Source of the DNA: Tumebacillus lacus
GTDB lineage: Bacteria; Bacillota; Bacilli; Tumebacillales; Tumebacillaceae
NCBI RefSeq assembly: GCF_026410385.1
Contig: NZ_JAPMLT010000001.1
Location: 558,001 to 622,000 of the forward strand
DNA length: 64,000 bases
Reading direction: 5' to 3'
Shown one piece after another: positions 62,014-64,000 of the stretch. The stretch's first letter is position 1, and every line of letters begins with the position of its first letter. The notes beneath the pieces were generated by a model that saw only the letters and a program-made list of their open reading frames with translations, did not search any database and had not been told where the DNA came from. A program made the translations under genes and the position numbers.

Positions 62014-63351
62014 CTACTTATTGTCTTCCGACGTCTTGCGCTTGCGAACGAACAACTTCATCGGCGTGCCTTCAAAACCGAATGCATCGCGCAGTTTGTT
62101 CTCCAGATAGCGCTCGTACGAGAAGTGCATCAACTCCGGATCGTTGACAAAGACGGCGAACGACGGCGGGCGCACCGCCACCTGCGTCGAGTAGTACACG
62201 CGCATTCTGCGACCCTTGTCGGTCGGCGGCGGCACCATCGTGACGGCGTCCTCGATGATCGTGTTGACCGTGGAGGTCGGAATCCGCATCGAATGATTTT
62301 CCGCGACTGTTTTGACCGTTTCGAGGATTTTATGTACACGTTGCTTCGTGACCGCGGAGACAAACAAGATCGGGGCCCAAGGCATGAACGGGAACTCGCT
62401 GCGGATCGTCTTTTCAAAGACCACAGCCGTTTTGTCGTCCTTTTCCAGCACGTCCCACTTGTTGACGACGATGATGATCGCACGGCCTGCCTCAAGCGCA
62501 TAGCCGACGATCCGCTTGTCCTGCTCGATGATGCCTTCTTCGGCGTTGATGACCAGCACGCAGACGTCGCTGCGCTCGATCGCCGACATCGCCCGCATGA
62601 CCGAGTAGCGCTCCGTGTTTTCGTAGACCTTGCCGCGCTTGCGCATGCCGGCGGTGTCGATCAGCACGAAGTCTTGACCTTCGCGGGAGAACGGGGTGTC
62701 GACCGCATCGCGGGTGGTGCCGGCGATGTCGGACACCATGACGCGCTCTTCGCCGAGGATGGCGTTGACGAGCGACGATTTGCCGACGTTCGGGCGGCCG
62801 ATCAGCGAGACTTTGATCGTGTCTTCCGCGTAGTCCTTGTCGTAGTCCTCCGGGAAGTGTTTGAACACTTCTTCCAGCAGGTCGCCAAGGCCGACGCCGT
62901 GCGCGGACGAGATGCCGAAGGGCTCGCCGAATCCGAGTTCATAGAAGTCGTACACAGACTGGAGCATTTTCGGGTTGTCCAGTTTGTTGACGGCGAGGAT
63001 GACCGGTTTGCGCGTCCGGTAGAGGAGTTGCGCGACCTGCTGGTCTTGCGGCGTGACGCCGTCCTGTCCGTCGACGAGGAAGATGATCACGTCCGCCTCC
63101 GCGAGCGCGAGTTCTGCTTGCTCACGGATGCGGAGGACGATCTCGTCCTCTTCCCCGACTTCGATCCCTCCTGTATCAATCATACGAAACTTATGATCCA
63201 ACCATTCCGCGCTGGAGTAAATTCGGTCGCGCGTAATGCCCGGCTTGTCCTCGACGATGGAGATCCGCTCTCCGGCGAGACGGTTAAACAACGTCGATTT
63301 GCCCACATTCGGGCGGCCGACGATGGCGACTAATGGTGTTGGAGCTGGCAT
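62014..63351 (-). CDS. der: Ribosome biogenesis GTPase Der
   Basis: 445 residues with two tandem GTPase domains, each with a P-loop ('[12 protein letters not shown]' near residue 12 and '[12 protein letters not shown]' near 185) and DxxG ('DTGG' and 'DTAGM'). A C-terminal KH-like domain follows. It is required for assembly of the 50S ribosomal subunit. In B. subtilis it is upstream of gpsA as here. Confidence 0.97.
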   Translation of the reverse strand: MPAPTPLVAIVGRPNVGKSTLFNRLAGERISIVEDKPGITRDRIYSSAEWLDHKFRMIDTGGIEVGEEDEIVLRIREQAELALAEADVIIFLVDGQDGVTPQDQQVAQLLYRTRKPVILAVNKLDNPKMLQSVYDFYELGFGEPFGISSAHGVGLGDLLEEVFKHFPEDYDKDYAEDTIKVSLIGRPNVGKSSLVNAILGEERVMVSDIAGTTRDAVDTPFSREGQDFVLIDTAGMRKRGKVYENTERYSVMRAMSAIERSDVCVLVINAEEGIIEQDKRIVGYALEAGRAIIIVVNKWDVLEKDDKTAVVFEKTIRSEFPFMPWAPILFVSAVTKQRVHKILETVKTVAENHSMRIPTSTVNTIIEDAVTMVPPPTDKGRRMRVYYSTQVAVRPPSFAVFVNDPELMHFSYERYLENKLRDAFGFEGTPMKLFVRKRKTSEDNK

Positions 63352-63431
63352 AGGTTGACTCCCTGCCTTTCTTCTTACAATCTAGGACTTGCATACCAAT
63401 TGATAATTATCCCTGAACTTGCCTGCTCTTG

Positions 63432-63914
63432 TCAACCGCCGTGTTTGTGCATCATGCGGCGGCTTTCTTCGACCTTGACCCCTTGCACAAACTCGACCAG
63501 TTTGAAATAGTCGCGCCGGATGCCGTACGCGGACAAGGGCCGCCCCCATTTGACCAGCCCGTATCGGCGGGACAGCGCGCCGCCCGCCTTGGCGTAGCGG
63601 TTGATGTGAGGCAGCGCGTGGTTCAAAAATAGATTGCCCGTATCGAGGCCCAAACGATCCAAAAACGAGAGCAGCGCCTGTTTGGCGACCGCTTGCTCGG
63701 GACCGAGCCCGAGCGTGTAGACCGGATTGTCAAACTCGTCGTGCCCTTTAAAAAACAGCGTGCCGATCTGCCACGACTCGACCTGATCAAAGTCGGTCAG
63801 GCGCAGCACTTCCTCCTGTGTCGGGACGCGGTCGCTCGGCAGCCGACCCAGATGGATGGCGGCAGACGCCACCGACGAATGAGCGCTGCCGTAACAGTAG
63901 TAGATCACATGCAT
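63432..63914 (-). CDS. DUF3189-type protein
   Basis: 160 residues starting MHVIYYCYGSAHSSVASAAIHLG. The pattern 'YYCYGSAHSSVxAAAIHLG' and the final 'YFKLVEFVQGVK' resemble DUF3189, a family often found next to der in sporulating Firmicutes. Soluble; function unknown. Confidence 0.8.
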   Translation of the reverse strand: MHVIYYCYGSAHSSVASAAIHLGRLPSDRVPTQEEVLRLTDFDQVESWQIGTLFFKGHDEFDNPVYTLGLGPEQAVAKQALLSFLDRLGLDTGNLFLNHALPHINRYAKAGGALSRRYGLVKWGRPLSAYGIRRDYFKLVEFVQGVKVEESRRMMHKHGG

Positions 63915-63921
63915 CCTCGGC

Positions 63922-64000
63922 TCACCCCTCCTGCCAGTCGGTCATCAGCACCGTCAAAAAGAGCGCGTACTCCTTGACGGCCGCTTCGGCCAGATATTGT
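63922..64000 (-). CDS. C-terminal end of an unidentified protein (continues beyond the right edge)
   Basis: Only 25 residues are visible, ending in TGA at 63924-63922 (...EAAVKEYALFLTVLMTDWQEG). It is helical and ends eight bases before the DUF3189 gene starts, so the two are in one operon. No identification is possible from this fragment. Confidence 0.5.
   Translation of the reverse strand, partial: QYLAEAAVKEYALFLTVLMTDWQEG

Overview
The window looks like a chromosome segment of a spore-forming, moderately high-GC Gram-positive bacterium of the class Bacilli, most like Alicyclobacillaceae such as Tumebacillus (inference). The evidence is spoIVA, TRAP (mtrB), split heptaprenyl diphosphate synthase (hepS/hepT), LipM and HelD, combined with menaquinone synthesis by the futalosine route (mqnA, mqnC, mqnE). 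Nearly all core genes lie on the minus strand. One tRNA gene, tRNA-Pro(GGG), is present; no rRNA or CRISPR array was seen.

Layout. 1-2.6 kb: the start of a Pel-type exopolysaccharide operon (pelD, pelE and the beginning of a third gene) that runs off the left edge. 2.7-5.3 kb: small housekeeping and membrane genes. 5.3-11 kb: a 1884-residue RHS/YD-repeat secreted protein with a short unique tail, followed by a TPR membrane protein. 11.1-15.7 kb: a 1540-residue diguanylate cyclase with pseudokinase, ATPase, helical-repeat and GAF regions. 16-18.7 kb: cytochrome c, cheR, patatin-like lipase. 18.8-26.7 kb: ndk, hepT, mqnC, mqnA, mqnE, ubiX, menG, hepS, an unknown gene and mtrB, forming the quinone and prenyl block.

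26.9-56.5 kb is mainly accessory. It holds a PilZ protein, two SDRs, a secreted metalloprotease, HelD, a TetR-SMR efflux cassette, a lipoprotein, BrnQ, a cardiolipin synthase-like protein, and two divergent XRE-TPR regulators of RRNPP type. One regulator is frameshifted. The other is split by an IS21-family element and is followed by an intact gene for a small secreted propeptide. An AT-rich pair (PD-(D/E)XK protein and FRG protein) lies next to tRNA-Pro. Metabolic and secreted-protein genes follow. In B. subtilis, hbs lies close to mtrB-hepS; here about 30 kb separates hup from mtrB.

56.7-64 kb: core genes hup, spoIVA, lipM, gcvH, gpsA, plsY, der and a DUF3189-type gene.

Three themes connect the genes. 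First, cyclic di-GMP: a PelD-type receptor, a probably active diguanylate cyclase and a PilZ effector all lie within 27 kb. Second, menaquinone: chorismate is committed through MqnA/E/C, the C35 tail is made by HepS/HepT and the ring is methylated by MenG, in one operon behind a possible attenuator. Third, a degenerate peptide quorum-sensing locus: a receptor carrying two lesions next to an intact propeptide gene.
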